From Mesocentrotus franciscanus (taxonomy: Eukaryota; Echinodermata; Echinoidea; Camarodonta; Strongylocentrotidae): a stretch of 64,000 bases of DNA. Shown here one piece after another: positions 1 through 11,022 of the stretch; position 1 is the first letter of the stretch; each line of letters starts with the position of its first letter. The stretch spans positions 58,724,125 to 58,788,124 of the forward strand of contig CP137666.1 in assembly GCA_037976565.1 (NCBI GenBank), given 5' to 3'. A program made the position numbers and the translations under genes. Below the pieces are notes generated by a model. That model ran no database searches, was not told where the DNA came from, and saw nothing but the letters and a program-made list of their open reading frames with translations.

Positions 1-252
1 ATAAAATGGAACACATAAGTTTTAGACAAAAATCCAATATAAAATAATGTAGTACTCCATGGTTATAGAATGACATTACCATTTGTTAAGTATAAGGCAG
101 AATGTCAAATAGTTGACACTGAGGTCAATGTGTCTCAAAACTTGATTGGATAATTGCATAACATCTGCCTAAATCATCATCGTGACAGCTTTATCATGAG
201 TCTCAAAGAAGATAACTTGACCAGACTCACAGAGTTTACACCATCATATTGA

Positions 253-305
253 TAGCTGGAAGGGTGTTAAATTGTTAACTTAATGCCCTTCTGGCTCCCA
301 GCAGA
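253..305. mobile_element. Fold-back element, AGAAGGG/CCCTTCT family
   Basis: GCTGGAAGGGTGTTAA pairs with TTAATGCCCTTCTGGC around a 9-nt loop (ATTGTTAAC). The right flank CCCAGCAGATGA matches the right ends of other copies. It is shorter than the 547-620 copy. Confidence 0.6.
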
Positions 306-546
306 TGATAAACTAGTTTCCCTTGAGAGTATAATGGCACAAGGCTTTGGCACAAGGCTTTGTCACTTGGGATGTCAAAATCTTCTACTATATTTTTTCC
401 TTTATTGATTCAATTATACTGCGGGATTTACATTTAAAAGTACATTTACAGAGTACATAGAAATTTCTGTCTCCTCTCAAAAAGAAAAGAGAAAAAAGAA
501 TAGAATACATTTTATATTATCTGTAAGCGAAAAAAAAAACAATTTC

Positions 547-620
547 GTCTGTTTGGAGGCAGAAGGATGTTAATCTGTATTAAAGTATATGAGTTAACTC
601 CCTTCTGACTTCAAACAGAC
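547..620. mobile_element. Fold-back element, AGAAGGG/CCCTTCT family
   Basis: Terminal inverted repeats GTCTGTTTGGAGGCAGAAGG at the left and CCCTTCTGACTTCAAACAGAC-type sequence at the right enclose a short AT-rich centre containing TATATGAGTTAA. AATTT lies close to both ends and may be a target duplication. It is the cleanest of about ten copies in the window. It is non-autonomous, with no coding capacity. Confidence 0.7.
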
Positions 621-1084
621 AATTTGCCATGTTTCAAGAAATTTTTCATTTCTAATAAAGCCTAATGAAGTTGCAGTTTAACTGGGTGATAGAGAAAACA
701 ATACATTTTCTCATCTGTAAGCTATAAAGAAACATTTACTATGCTTCCTTGTTATGGAAATTGTATTTAACTGAGTAATAGATAACCAAAGTGTAAGTGT
801 TTTGTGCTAGCATGATTTGGAATATTGACATTATTGAGTTCTGGATGGGTGTCAGGACCATATTTCTCATACCATTACTCTGCCCCACTTTCATCGCCAG
901 TTAGAATATCATAGAAACCATAAACTGTATTGATGGACATTCCTAGTTGGCATTTATAGAGGTAAAGAGGGTTACTCGACTCACAAGTAGCTTATATCTC
1001 AGGCTGAAGTAGTCTTTACTCTGCTATCTATATATAAACTCAAGTTCACTGGAGTCTGAAAAAGTATACCGGTACATGTAGACT

Positions 1085-1478
1085 ATAGAGTGGTGAAGTG
1101 TGACGTCATCAAAAATCTATTTTTGGAATTTCTCAATTTTTTCTTCATTTTTCGAAAGAGCATCAAAAGTAATGTCCAAATGTCGAAAACCAATTGCATA
1201 GGTTAAGTATTGGCTGAGATATGACCATCTGAATAAAGATTGCCTATGGGAACTCAGTGTTATATTGCTCTGGCTCCTAATGTTATGAGCCAGAGCAATA
1301 TAACACTGAGTTCCCATAGGCAATCTTTATTCAGATGGTCATATCTCAGCCAATACTTAACCTATTCAATTGGTTTTCGACATTTGGACATTATTTTTGA
1401 TGCTCTTTTGAAAAATGAAGAAAAAATTGAGAAATTCCAAAAATAGACTTTTATGACGTCATAGCTTCGGTACTCTAT
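1085..1478. mobile_element. 394-bp near-perfect fold-back element
   Basis: Two arms of about 192 bp (1085-1276 and 1287-1478) are inverted copies of each other, separated by a 10-nt loop (1277-1286). Outer ends are ATAGAGT / ACTCTAT, and both arms carry TGACGTCAT about 20 nt in from the tip. Near-identical 68-residue open frames appear on both strands only because the arms are palindromic. There is no transposase. Mismatches are few, so the element is young or maintained by gene conversion. Transcribed in the synapsin pre-mRNA it would form a long duplex. Confidence 0.9.
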
Positions 1479-2017
1479 TCCCTCTTCATCTTGCTCTCAC
1501 AGCAGGGAGGCAGGATAGTCTTTGTATTTCAGACTCAATTTGAACCATCTTCTTTGAGAGGGGAAAGATTTGAGGACTGATTCTGCCTTGTAGCAAGGCT
1601 TAGACTGTACAGTTCATGAGAATGTAAGACATCTGTACTATTGAGAGGAGATATCATATCTAGAATGTTTGGGCAGGGAAGAATTGTTTGTTTAAAAAGA
1701 GAGATAAAGAGGTGTGGTGACATGCATTTGTCAAATGTATTGACAGATATTAATGCACAGACCATGGGGAAAAAGCCTCCTTGAATTGGCAAAAGACAAC
1801 TTCCCAATATATTCATTACTTGGTATTCTAGTTTAATATAATGCACTATCCTCTGTGTTCTGTTTAATGACTGACGCATATTTTCAGCAGCTCCCCAATT
1901 CCTCTGACAAAATGAGCTGTAATGATGATATTACCTTCCTACTATCTAAGTCAGTATGAAATAAATGTATGAAAAGAAGGTAAAAATGCACTCAACAAAT
2001 AAATAAATTATAACATT

Positions 2018-2225
2018 TTATTCTTTCTTTTTGGTCTTCTTCTCAGATTGATACATGTGGATTGCGGCATCCATGCGGCGAGGCACAACCAGAGGCTTCA
2101 CCAACCAGCTGTGAGTGGGACGCATGGCATAGTAGATGCACAAATCAGCACACAGCATGCGTGATGACGGCACAGGGCTGCCAATGGCACCAATCAAAGG
2201 ACTTGAAGCAATGTTTAAAAACATC
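2018..2225 (-). CDS. Unrecognised ORF, possibly a 3'-terminal exon
   Basis: An open frame of 68 codons ends at TAA 2018-2020. It follows a possible acceptor ATATCAG|G at 2226-2228, although the pyrimidine tract is weak. The composition is GC-richer than its surroundings and protein-like: SPLIGAIGSPVPSSRM, then CADLCIYYAMRPTHSW, then VKPLVVPRRMDAAIHMY, ending SEKKTKKKE. The last four residues (KKKE) satisfy the C-terminal KKXX pattern of ER-retrieved membrane proteins. An AATAAA signal overlaps the stop codon (2017-2022, minus strand). I do not recognise the family. It lies in synapsin intron 5 on the same strand, so it could be a nested gene's last exon, an alternative synapsin 3' exon, or a processed fragment. 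Confidence 0.35.
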
Positions 2226-2290
2226 CTGATATGGATCTAGTCTCAGTGCAGCTTGCTAAGCTCCTCCCTCATACAACTATGAACTATAAA

Positions 2291-2650
2291 TGGTGCAAGT
2301 ATTCACCCGTAGCACTGACAGTGTTAAAGGGTGCAAGTATTCACCCGTAGCACTGAAAGTGTTAAAGGGTGCAAGTATTCACCCGTAGCACTGACAGTGT
2401 TAAAGGGTGCAAGTATTCACCCATAGCACTGACAGTGTTCAAGGGAGTAAGTATTCACCCATAGCACTGACAGTGTTAAAGGGTGCTATTTTTTTACCCA
2501 TAGCACTCACGGTGTTAAGGCGTGCAATTTTTCACCCATGGCACTCAAAGTGTTAAAGGGTGGAAGTTCTCACACACAGCACTGACAATATTAAACGGTG
2601 AAAGTTTTCAACGAAAGTATTGAAGGGTGCAAATTTTTGCCACTAGCATT
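2291..2650. repeat. 38-bp minisatellite, about 9-10 units
   Basis: The unit contains GGTGCAAGTATTCACCC, then GTAGCACTGACAGTGTT. The first five units are nearly identical, and the units decay progressively to the right (GGTGCTATTTTTTTACCC, GGTGGAAGTTCTCAC, and so on). Each unit contains GGGTG...CACCC, so it can form a small hairpin. It begins about 65 bp from the ORF-like exon at 2018-2225. Confidence 0.9.
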
Positions 2651-3730
2651 GTAGATCTTTTTGCAGGATGTTGCCACAAATTTGAGTAAAAAAATGAAAT
2701 TAAAAATAAAGTGTTTTTTCCCAAATCAGTATTGGCTCAAAGCAGTGCATATTCTTATTGGGCTCTACAACACCATTCCAATAGAAGCCTTCATGTTTAT
2801 TTTCTTTTATATGACAGAAAGTGATTTCTTGAATCGAGTTTCTCTGTTTACATTAATAAGATCTCACTTAAAGTAATCCCCAGTCAGTCCCAGTAATGCA
2901 TTAAAAATGTAGCATGTATAAACATAACAAATAATAATGAAGAGTAAGACTGTAATTCCATCATATATTTGTTTCATTTTCATATTTATGAATTATAAGT
3001 ACTTGAAATCAAAATCAGCATTATAAATTACTATATCCACCAGTGTATCTTATTAAGAAAGTATCAATCTTTGCTACAAATAATTATAATCATATGCATG
3101 AACTCTCAAGATTTGAATTTAGATATGTTTGAAAATATATGAAAATGTGAACATGCCTTGATTGAATCTTTAAATTTTGTATAAAAATTTGTACATAAGA
3201 AATGCAAAAAATATGTTATGTGCTTGTCTTTTTATATATACACGTATAATGCAAAATGTTTGTTTAAAATGATCTGCTGTCTATATGTCTATAAACTTTA
3301 TCCATCCCTATTAGCACTTTTTCTTGTGAACTCTTTGTTCATCTATCATATGTTTTCCATATAGAATATGTTAATAGCACTTGTTCTGAATAATGATCAT
3401 TGAACTAAATTGAAAACACTTTCTGTACATTATAGCAGGATCTTCTCAACAAATGGCTTTTTATTTCTGTCCTTGATTGCATTCTTTGAATGTAAAACTG
3501 GATTTTTAAGGGACTGAAACAAGAATAAACAGTAATAATACTTACGAGACAGAACTAACAATAGTCTGTATATTACCAAAATAATCTACTTCATGTTTCT
3601 TTCATTTCTGATTCTTCTTATTTTTAATGTTACCTTGTGCAATGTGCTAAATATTGTATCATCATTATTTTGCAGTGTTATATTGGTTGTATTTTACTTG
3701 ATATATGTGTTTGTTTATGAATAAATGAAT

Positions 3731-3794
3731 GAAAGAAAGAAGGAAGGAAGGAAGGAAGGAAGGAAGGAAGGAAGGAAGGAAGGAAGGAAGAAGG
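3731..3794 (+). repeat. (GAAG)n microsatellite
   Basis: A run of GAAG/AAGG tetranucleotides, about 14-15 copies, is preceded by GAATGAAAGAAAG. Simple-sequence tract inside synapsin intron 5. Confidence 0.95.
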
Positions 3795-5639
3795 ATGAAA
3801 AGGCAGAATACAGCATTATGATAATAGAATTATAGAGGCAAATGAACAGGGAAAGAAAGATTGATGGTGTTCAAACCTGTAACCTGCAAGTTATTTCTAA
3901 TTATACAGGTTACAATGTAAATAATGAATTTAAACGGGAGAATTAACAGTGATATATCATATCTACTACTTCAATTAAGAAAAGCTCTATCATATACAAC
4001 TAAATTATGGTATTCAAGACACATAATCATTATCATTTCATCATTTCATAATGTCAATACTTTAGTGCAAGAAGGGAACTACAATTAGTAGCTTTGTATA
4101 GTCTGAGTGTCTCTCTCCCTCTGTGACATTGATTCAAGGTTCATCATTTATTACTTATTCATGAATCTATTTAGTATTAACTGTATGAATTTACTCTTTT
4201 GCAATAATGCAGTATGAGAATCAAAAGATTATAAGAAAATATGTTTAACCATGTGGTAATCATACTAAAATATACAAAAGTATACATTGTTTGATACAGC
4301 TTTTTTTTCCAACTGTGATTTGGCTGACAAGTGCAAGGAAAAAGAAGTAAAAAACCTTGTGCGGTGCAGAAGGGTATGTAACAGGCTCCACTGTAGAAGC
4401 ATACATTTTACTACATGAAAATTTACTTTTAAAAATAATGACATTGTGATGAGAAAGTTCGGTCTGTTAGTTGAAAGACAAAAGGAAAATTTATAATGCT
4501 GAATTTACATGCTTGAACGAAGTCAATGCATGTAATTTCATTCACCAATGATTACTGTATGTTGTATAGTTTGCTTTATGCACTTATCTGTAACATTCAT
4601 TTTGTCTTTCACACTGTACATGAGTGTGTCACTATAAGAATCCTTCTTCTTTTCTAAAGAAATAAACGTTTTGTAAAACTAAATATATTCTTGTGTTGTT
4701 GTTTGTTTTTGTCTAGTATGAAATTTTGCAGATATTTTGATTTGGGATATGTAAGAAAGATTTGTGTGTGGGTGTGTGTCTTTGCTTATATTTGCTCACA
4801 AGAAAGTACTCCTAACACACAGAGGCACATATAGCAATACAAACCCTAGAGTAACTAAATTACATTAATTCTTAAAGTGTCAAGTTATATTGTATAATAC
4901 AATACAAAATAGGATGTAAGTTGTAAAATTGTTTCTAAAATGTGATGCCGATGTCTAACATAAGGTTAACAGAGAGGATGGAAGATAAATCATGAAACCT
5001 CCTGGTTTGAACGTGCATAGAAACACATCCACTGTATCATATACCTAACACCATGATAAGGGACAGTATATGTGAATATCAGAAAAGTGGAAACAATTTT
5101 CACATTGGCAACATATATCATTAATCTTGTTATCATCTGGTTCTGGCATCTTTTGTAAACCCAGTGTTTAGGGGTTGGGGTGGGGTGGGAATAGGGTGCT
5201 CTTTTCTGATTGGATCAAGCTAATATCTAACCATGAGACAGTATAAATCACTAACAAACTGAATAAGACTGAAGAACAAAGCAGGCAGGCAGCGTAACAT
5301 AAATCATTTGTGAAGAATGACTCACCAACTATTAGGAGTCCTAAAAAGCAGCCCATCTCAACAAGGGACTACAGTGCTATGTAATTAATTGAAGGATGGT
5401 GTGGACATTAATGTGCTCCTTATTCTTAAAAGGCTCTAAGTTAAAAATGGAGAGCTTTAAAGGTAGTATCACTAATCTGAATGCGGGGTTAATAATGGGG
5501 GAATAATGCATATATATTTTACACAATAGTTGATTTTAAGAAAATGGCAATGTGCTTGTACTCATCACAGCAGTCATAATATAATTATTGTAGCATTTAT
5601 TTTCGTAATTGTATTTGAGGTACACTGCTCTTTGTCTGC

Positions 5640-6180
5640 CTGTGCCTACTTTGCCTCCTATTTTCCCTCCCTATCTATCTTTCCCTTGTATCACTGAATT
5701 CCATTTTTTCTTCTATTTTCTGTACAGAAAAGAACACAAAATACATGTAGCTCCTTCTCACTATCAACCTTTTTTCACATACATATGATAAATATTTGTT
5801 CACATTACTAGACAATGACCTTATATGTCTACCACTCTTAGTTTTCTCATGCTCTTCCATCTCTACCTCTTTGTCTGCATCTGCATGCAGCTCTCCTTAT
5901 GTCTCTTTACCCCCCACCCCTAGCTCCCTCATGATTATTTATATTGATTTCATTCCCTCCCTTCCATTATATCTCCATTCCTCTCTCGTCTTCATTCTCC
6001 TCATCCTTCTCCTCCTCATCACCATCAGTTCTGTCTCTCTCTCTCTCTCTTTCTCTCACCCCATCCCCATCTCTCTTTCCCTCCACCCGATTTTCTCCAC
6101 CTCTTTCTTCACCTCCCCTTCCCCTCCATTTCCCCTCCCCTCTCAATCTCCATCTCCATATCTCTCATTCTCATATTGAA
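5640..6180 (+). repeat. Pyrimidine-rich low-complexity stretch with (CT)n core
   Basis: Mostly TCC, CCT and CTC words on the plus strand with a (CT)n core at about 6031-6057. Long serine- or leucine-rich open frames here are artefacts of the composition. Confidence 0.85.
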
Positions 6181-7679
6181 TGTCAGTGACACTTGCCGTC
6201 TCTTCAATGATTAACGACACTAGATTAATTATCAACTCTGGTGATCTGAGCATGTGTTGGTTGGTGCTTAAAGACGACCAAGTGCTTCTTTCGCTGATTG
6301 ATGGACTACTAACGCTACCTCAACAGCTCTGAAGCACTTTCCTTCCCTCCCCACAAAAACTAATTGATCTCCATGCATAACCCACGAATTGCATATTCAA
6401 GGGTAGATCAGCAATATAATACTATACCGAAATCATTGTCAATGTATCATTATTTTTTTGCTATTGTTATTAATCCATTGGATCTGATTCTAGTATAACA
6501 TGGTTTTTGCAGAGACTCTTCTCAAGTTATTTTGGGCTTCTCTATTGAATGGGTCAACCAAAAGATGTTGGAGGAAAAAGCAAAGGGGATATCAGAATAA
6601 GAAAACAGAAAGGGTAAACTAGCGAAATATAGCAAAAATTGGGGCTTATTCATTTGAAATAGTGTAACATTTGAATATAAGTAGATTAATTTGAATAGTA
6701 ATATGATATTAACTCAGAAAATAAGTTGGGCATGAAGCTTAAATGAGGCAGAGAAAAGGGTTAATATTGCCAATCTGTTATTGTGAAGCATTAATTTGTC
6801 ATATGGGGAGAGCACAAGTGGTTTTAAAATTGCAAAAGATAGGGGTATACTAGAAAAGCTATTTCAAATATTTTTAGATTAATATGAATATGATTATTAT
6901 ATTAGTTTGGGCATGCAGCTTTCATTAGAAGTCAATAAGATGGAAACAAATCATAAGTAAAGTAAAAACCTTTTGTTTTCTTTTTGACAAATCATATTAA
7001 ACAAAGTGGTGGGGTACAGGAATATTAAAGAAAAAAATGACAGAAAAAGATATACCAGTACAAATATCAGTTGTTCTAATTTCATTAACAGAAACTGGAA
7101 ATATCAATTTAATAGCTCAGAAAAGAACTGAGCAGAAAAGCTTAAATGTGGTGAAAATCCTGAAATATCAAAAAAGGTATTAGCACCAAACAAAATGTAA
7201 CTAGATTTAAATGTACACTGTATATAGAATACGATTATTGATTACTATCATGATTAACTAATAAACTAAAGCTTGATCTATGCTTGAGAAGAATGGGACT
7301 GAAACAAAATAATATATTGTGAAACCAACATTTGGTGGCAATTTAATCAAGACTTTTGTCAAGGGGGGACAGACATTTGGAAAGGGCAGTACCAGCAACA
7401 TATAAGCCTATCATTTCTTGTATGGTATTAACAAAATAATGCAAGAGATGAATTAGGATATATTTATAGAAACATTCATATGTGGGCACATAGATATAAT
7501 GAGGGATAAATGAAACCGAAATAGCAATTGGATATGGTGAAAGCATTGCTATGGTGTTTGAGGAAATGGGTGCAGTGGAGTGTGGTAATAAGGAATTGGT
7601 TGGCTGACTGCATATGGTCTGGCACAAGGCAATGAATGGAGCTAACCTAACAGAGAAACAAAGGCTCTAAGGATGCAGG

Positions 7680-7930
7680 TTGAATAGGAGGGGGAGAGCA
7701 AGGCAGGGAGAGGCAGAGAGTGAGAGACAGACAGAGAGAGAGAAAGAAAGAAAGAGAGAGAGAGAGGGAGAAAGTAAGAGAGAAAGTAAGAGAGAAAAAA
7801 ATGAGTTCTGATCATGAAGAATACATGCACAGCAACAGCAAGAGTGGATAATGAGAGAGAGAGAGAGACAAAGAGACAAACATATAAGGATAGACAGACA
7901 GACAGTCAGAGAGACACGGAGAGAAAGGGG
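7680..7930 (+). repeat. Purine-rich (GA)n tract
   Basis: A GAGA/GAAA/GACA-rich stretch interrupted by unique sequence at about 7800-7850. Open frames across it are composition artefacts. Confidence 0.85.
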
Positions 7931-8219
7931 GAGATGAGGGAAAAGTAACAAATATATGAAAATGAAAAGATGCCTATTTGTAAGATCCAGAAAATGAAAC
8001 AACCAAGAAAACTGTGATAAATGAAATTGACAATATAAAGGAAGTAAGCTTATCTTAACTAAACAGAGGTTGGCATAAGTCTGGATGTTAGAAAAATAGA
8101 GAGACACACAAAACTAAAGAGCACACAAACATAAAGAAGGCAGACTGAAAGAAAGAAATGGAGGAATTTGGCATGAATGAAGGTTCTATCATTATAAACT
8201 TCCCTTACAGCCTCACAGA

Positions 8220-8434
8220 CCAATCAGAGTCCTAGTTAGGAAATCCAACCAATCAGCATAGAGCAATCTCCTGACCTCATTCCATCAAGCGGAGGGGAAG
8301 CAATGTCCGTCCGTTCATTGATTGGCGAGTCATAGAAACCACAGGGCTGGCGTAGCAGGGCATGGCATGACAGTGACGTGATGCCACGGCTCCCTGCACC
8401 AGGCCTTGTCATCAACCCCTCATAATTGGCGAGT
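8220..8434. promoter_or_regulatory. CCAAT-box cluster, promoter-like
   Basis: CCAATCAG occurs at 8220 and 8249 on the plus strand. The inverse ATTGGCGAGT occurs twice, identically, at 8331 and 8425. The interval is distinctly GC-richer than its flanks and holds GACGTGATG and CCGTCCGTTC. The arrangement (two boxes facing two inverted boxes) resembles an NF-Y-bound promoter or enhancer. It lies about 0.5 kb downstream of synapsin exon 5 within intron 5, so it may drive a nested transcript or an internal regulatory element. The motifs are seen; the function is inferred. Confidence 0.4.
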
Positions 8435-8795
8435 AATGTCAAAGAGTAAAACAAGATAATGGATGGCCAGCTCCTGCTTTGCTAGCGTTTCAAGGAGAAC
8501 GTGTTGTCGGAGATGCACGCATCTCACGCTGCCATTCTGGCTTGCTACCGATCGCCCTCTGTTGATGGTGACATTTTTCATAGCAACAAAACATCTCCAA
8601 AATGAGTTGAAAACCTGTGTTGTCTATTTGCATTATGCTGCTAACTATAATTACATTTTTCAAAGGAATAAAAGCCGTCTAAATACTATAAATGATCATT
8701 TTTTAAAGTTTAAAATCAGACCTCTCTATACATGTATTTCTCCTTTCTTAATATATCTATTTTGTATCTTTCTCCTTTTATATCTCTCATTTATC

Positions 8796-8800
<5 letters not shown>

Positions 8801-8826
<26 letters not shown>

Positions 8827-8827
8827 G
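8801..8827 (+). repeat. (CT)n microsatellite
   Basis: A short perfect CT run about 115 bp from the exon 5 donor, on the intron side. Confidence 0.9.
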
Positions 8828-8942
8828 TGAATCAAGACTCTTTACCCCATTCCTAAGTACTGTCTATTCCTCTATCTCTTTCTTCACCATTTGCATCTTC
8901 TCATCATCTCTATCTCTTCTCCATGACAGTGTTATCACTTAC

Positions 8943-9032
8943 CATTTCCCGATGATTAGGAAAGAAAGCTTGGTCGACGAGGGGGAACTTCTCCTTGCCG
9001 TGCTTCTCCTGGCGAGTAGTCAGCTGTGAAAA
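8943..9032 (-). CDS. Syn: Synapsin exon 5 (90 bp, domain C)
   Basis: Encodes residues 184-213, from FSQLTTRQEKHG to KEKFPLVDQAFFPNHREM, aligning to [30 protein letters not shown] of vertebrate synapsins. The acceptor is GCGCAG|TTT and the donor ATG|GTAAGT; both ends are phase 0. It is the last synapsin exon visible. No reading frame matching the next expected peptide (VVVKMGHAHSGMGK-type) was found between here and base 1, so the following intron exceeds 8.9 kb and the gene is truncated by the window edge. A decayed copy of this exon lies about 110 bp upstream in transcription order (9140-9202). Confidence 0.96.
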
Positions 9033-9059
9033 CTGCGCAAGAGAGAATAGGAAGAGTTT

Positions 9060-9560
9060 CAAGAGTAAAACTTTTTTACAAAGACCACTCAAGAGGGACA
9101 AACAAATCTGTCTTTATAGTCAGGTCTTAATATACAGATTTGGTCAATGAGAGGAAATTTCTCCTTGCCATTCTCCTTTGGACGAGTACTTTGGTTTGAC
9201 AACTGCATAAGAACAATGAACAACAAAAGGAAAGAGTTTTGATAAGAGAGTGAAGCCTGTCTATAAAGACCACTCAAGGGAGACAAGAAAAACAACCCTT
9301 TTTAGGCAGGTAGTCTTTATATCCAAATTATTTTTTAAAGTATCAAAATAAAAACGAAATTATAGACCACTATCAGTTTTATTTGATGCTCAGCTGCAAG
9401 AATAAGAACAAAAACAATTACAAATAGAAAGCCTTTTGAGAACAGAGTGAAACCTGTCTATAGCAACTAGTCAATGGAGACAAGAAAGATGGTCTTAATA
9501 AGCAGGTATTCCTTGTATACCAATTCCTTCATGATACATTGCAATGAAAACTTTTCAAGT
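9060..9560. repeat. Three tandem diverged copies of exon 5 flank plus GACCACTCAAGGGAGACAAG-type repeat
   Basis: The motif (A)GACCACTCAAGGGAGACAA followed by a stretch like CTTTATAGNCAGGT and CTTTATATACAAATT occurs three times (near 9082-9140, 9266-9330 and 9466-9530). Each copy is preceded by similar purine-rich sequence containing GAGAGTGAA/CCTGTCTATA. The spacing is about 190-200 bp. Copy 1 adjoins intact exon 5, copy 2 contains the decayed exon 5, and copy 3 keeps only an acceptor-like TTGCAG near 9395. The CCTGTCTATAAAGACCACT motif resembles a dispersed repeat and may have seeded the duplication. Confidence 0.65.
9140..9202 (-). pseudogene. Decayed duplicate of synapsin exon 5
   Basis: After an acceptor-like TTATGCAG, 21 in-frame codons read LSNQSTRPKENG then KEKFPLIDQ, an unmistakable relative of exon 5 (FSQLTTRQEKHG then KEKFPLVDQ). 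The homology stops at the position before AFFPNHREM. There the sequence continues into a dispersed repeat (GTATATTAAGACCTG...) and reaches a stop codon without any consensus donor. The acceptor side and following intronic sequence also resemble those of exon 5, so this is a genomic duplication, not a retrocopy. It could in principle be an alternative exon using the GT in ATCTGTAT, but the loss of nine conserved residues favours a relic. Confidence 0.8.
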
Positions 9561-9781
9561 GGGAAATAAATCTGTTCTCTCTATCCAGATGGTTGCTAAA
9601 ACAATTTTAAGTTATACTAAAAAATGAAAGAAAAGAAAACAATTACTTGCCATAATTTGTTCTAAATAATCCAAGACTTCAGAATGCAGAATATCATCCA
9701 TTTCTATTCAAATAAAAAATCAAAGAATTCTGCCAGTTCATAATTTGCCTATAATTTTCTCTCTGTATCCATAAAACTTAC

Positions 9782-9938
9782 CACCCACGGTTTGTCCATG
9801 AAGTTGTAGACTACTTGCCAGGAGTTCAAGCTCGGTACATTACCGTACTGGAATCCTATGACAAGGTTGCGCCAATCTTCCTGTACCTCCATACTGCGTG
9901 CATGCTGGCGTACCAAGACAAAATCAGGCTTGAATGTT
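9782..9938 (-). CDS. Syn: Synapsin exon 4 (157 bp, domain C core)
   Basis: Encodes the end of Arg131 and residues 132-183. Diagnostic segments are [32 protein letters not shown] and [10 protein letters not shown], which match the most conserved part of synapsin domain C (FKPDFVLIRQHAxSM, LVIGLQYxGxPxVNS, VYNFCDKPWVF). The acceptor is TTTTCAG|A and the donor GTG|GTAAGT; it ends in phase 0. This segment belongs to the N-terminal pre-ATP-grasp part of domain C. The ATP-binding half that should follow exon 5 is not in the window. It is the most strongly conserved exon here and fixes the gene identity. Confidence 0.97.
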
Positions 9939-11022
9939 CTGAAAAGAGCAAAAAGAAATATGGTTTTTGCCTGAGCCTTTGATTTTGTATGGCTCTTACA
10001 TACAAAAGTTTAACCTTTTAATGAACCACCTTATGATAGCTGTATGTATTCATTCCAAAATAATTTCAAAATACTGGAAATGGGTTGATATACTGTGAAA
10101 TTCCTGAATTGCAATAAGAAATGAAATAAAGTGTTTGAATCCTTTGAATGTCGCAAAAGCAAAATCCTTTTAATTATCAAAAAATGAAGTAATTTAATAA
10201 TTATTAATACTGCCACAATTTTCAGGAAAACAAATCGAAAAAGAATGTTAACATTAGAGAAAGAGAGACAGAGATACACTGACAGAACGATAGATAGATT
10301 GATTGACAGATAGATAGATATATACACAGACAGGGAAATAGAGAAAGAAAAAGAGCAAGAGATAGAGAAACAGAGAGAGAAAACCTAACCAGTAACATAA
10401 CCCCAAATATGTCACAAAAATATTTTTAAAATATAGAATATGAAATACTGAATTTCTAATGAAGACATGCACATTTAAGCTGCAACCTCCATAAATGTAC
10501 ATAAACTGAAGCTAGTATTAGAGTACATTCAATGCTTGACACGCTCAATAGTGATATACTGCCCTCTCTTGCCAACCACAATCCATTTCTCCTACATGCT
10601 TCAGCATACTTTCAGAAGTCGTCCTGTATTCATAGGAATAAACAAGTGGGAATTCTCCCATAATTGTTTTCTCCCCTGCAGACTGGTGAATGCATAATGG
10701 AATTTGATGATTAATCGCTGTCTTCAGAAATACCTCTGGCCTTGGGCAGAGAAAGAAGGTGCCATTTCAAGACGTCAGCACATTTACCTGGCACGCAAAT
10801 ACAAGATGGACGTAATCTGTGACTTGATTATGAACCTGGACGGCAGCTTTTTGATTGTCAATTAATCAAGTGAAAGAAGAGTTGTTTTCCTCTTACTCAA
10901 ATCTCCTTTTCACCTTAATTTACTGCTGACATTTTAAAGGCAGTGATTGCAAGATTCTTTCATTTTTATGAGGATGTTGAACTCAGAAATCGTGATATAA
11001 TGGAATTGGTTGCTATGGTTAC
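9939..11022 (-). other. Synapsin intron 3
   Basis: About 1.1 kb between exon 3 and exon 4. It is AT-rich with a GATA/GACA/GAGA-rich purine stretch at about 10250-10390. No coding or element signal was recognised. Confidence 0.85.

Larger units (their letters stand above)
1..8942 (-). other. Synapsin intron 5 (left end outside window)
   Basis: Non-coding by inspection apart from the listed features. It contains inverted-repeat elements (about 253-305, 547-620, 1085-1478), a 38-bp minisatellite, an ORF-like exon at 2018-2225, a GAAG microsatellite, a pyrimidine-rich stretch at 5640-6180, a GA-rich stretch at 7680-7930 and a CCAAT-box cluster at 8220-8434. No synapsin exon 6 peptide is visible. 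In insects and vertebrates a TIMP gene sits inside a synapsin intron on the opposite strand. I saw no TIMP-like exon (N-terminal CXC, netrin-like cysteines) on the plus strand here. Between 2650 and 5640, and between 6190 and 7670, I see only AT-rich unique-looking sequence. Confidence 0.7.

Noticed and set aside
1117..1446. Near-identical 68-residue ORFs on opposite strands
   Set aside because: They are the two arms of one palindrome read in opposite directions, with no recognisable protein signature.
8236..8454. 72-codon minus ORF over the CCAAT cluster
   Set aside because: No family resemblance; the open frame follows from the higher GC content of a regulatory-looking stretch.
1..8942. 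A nested TIMP gene in intron 5
   Set aside because: Expected from other animals, but no plus-strand exon with TIMP features was visible.
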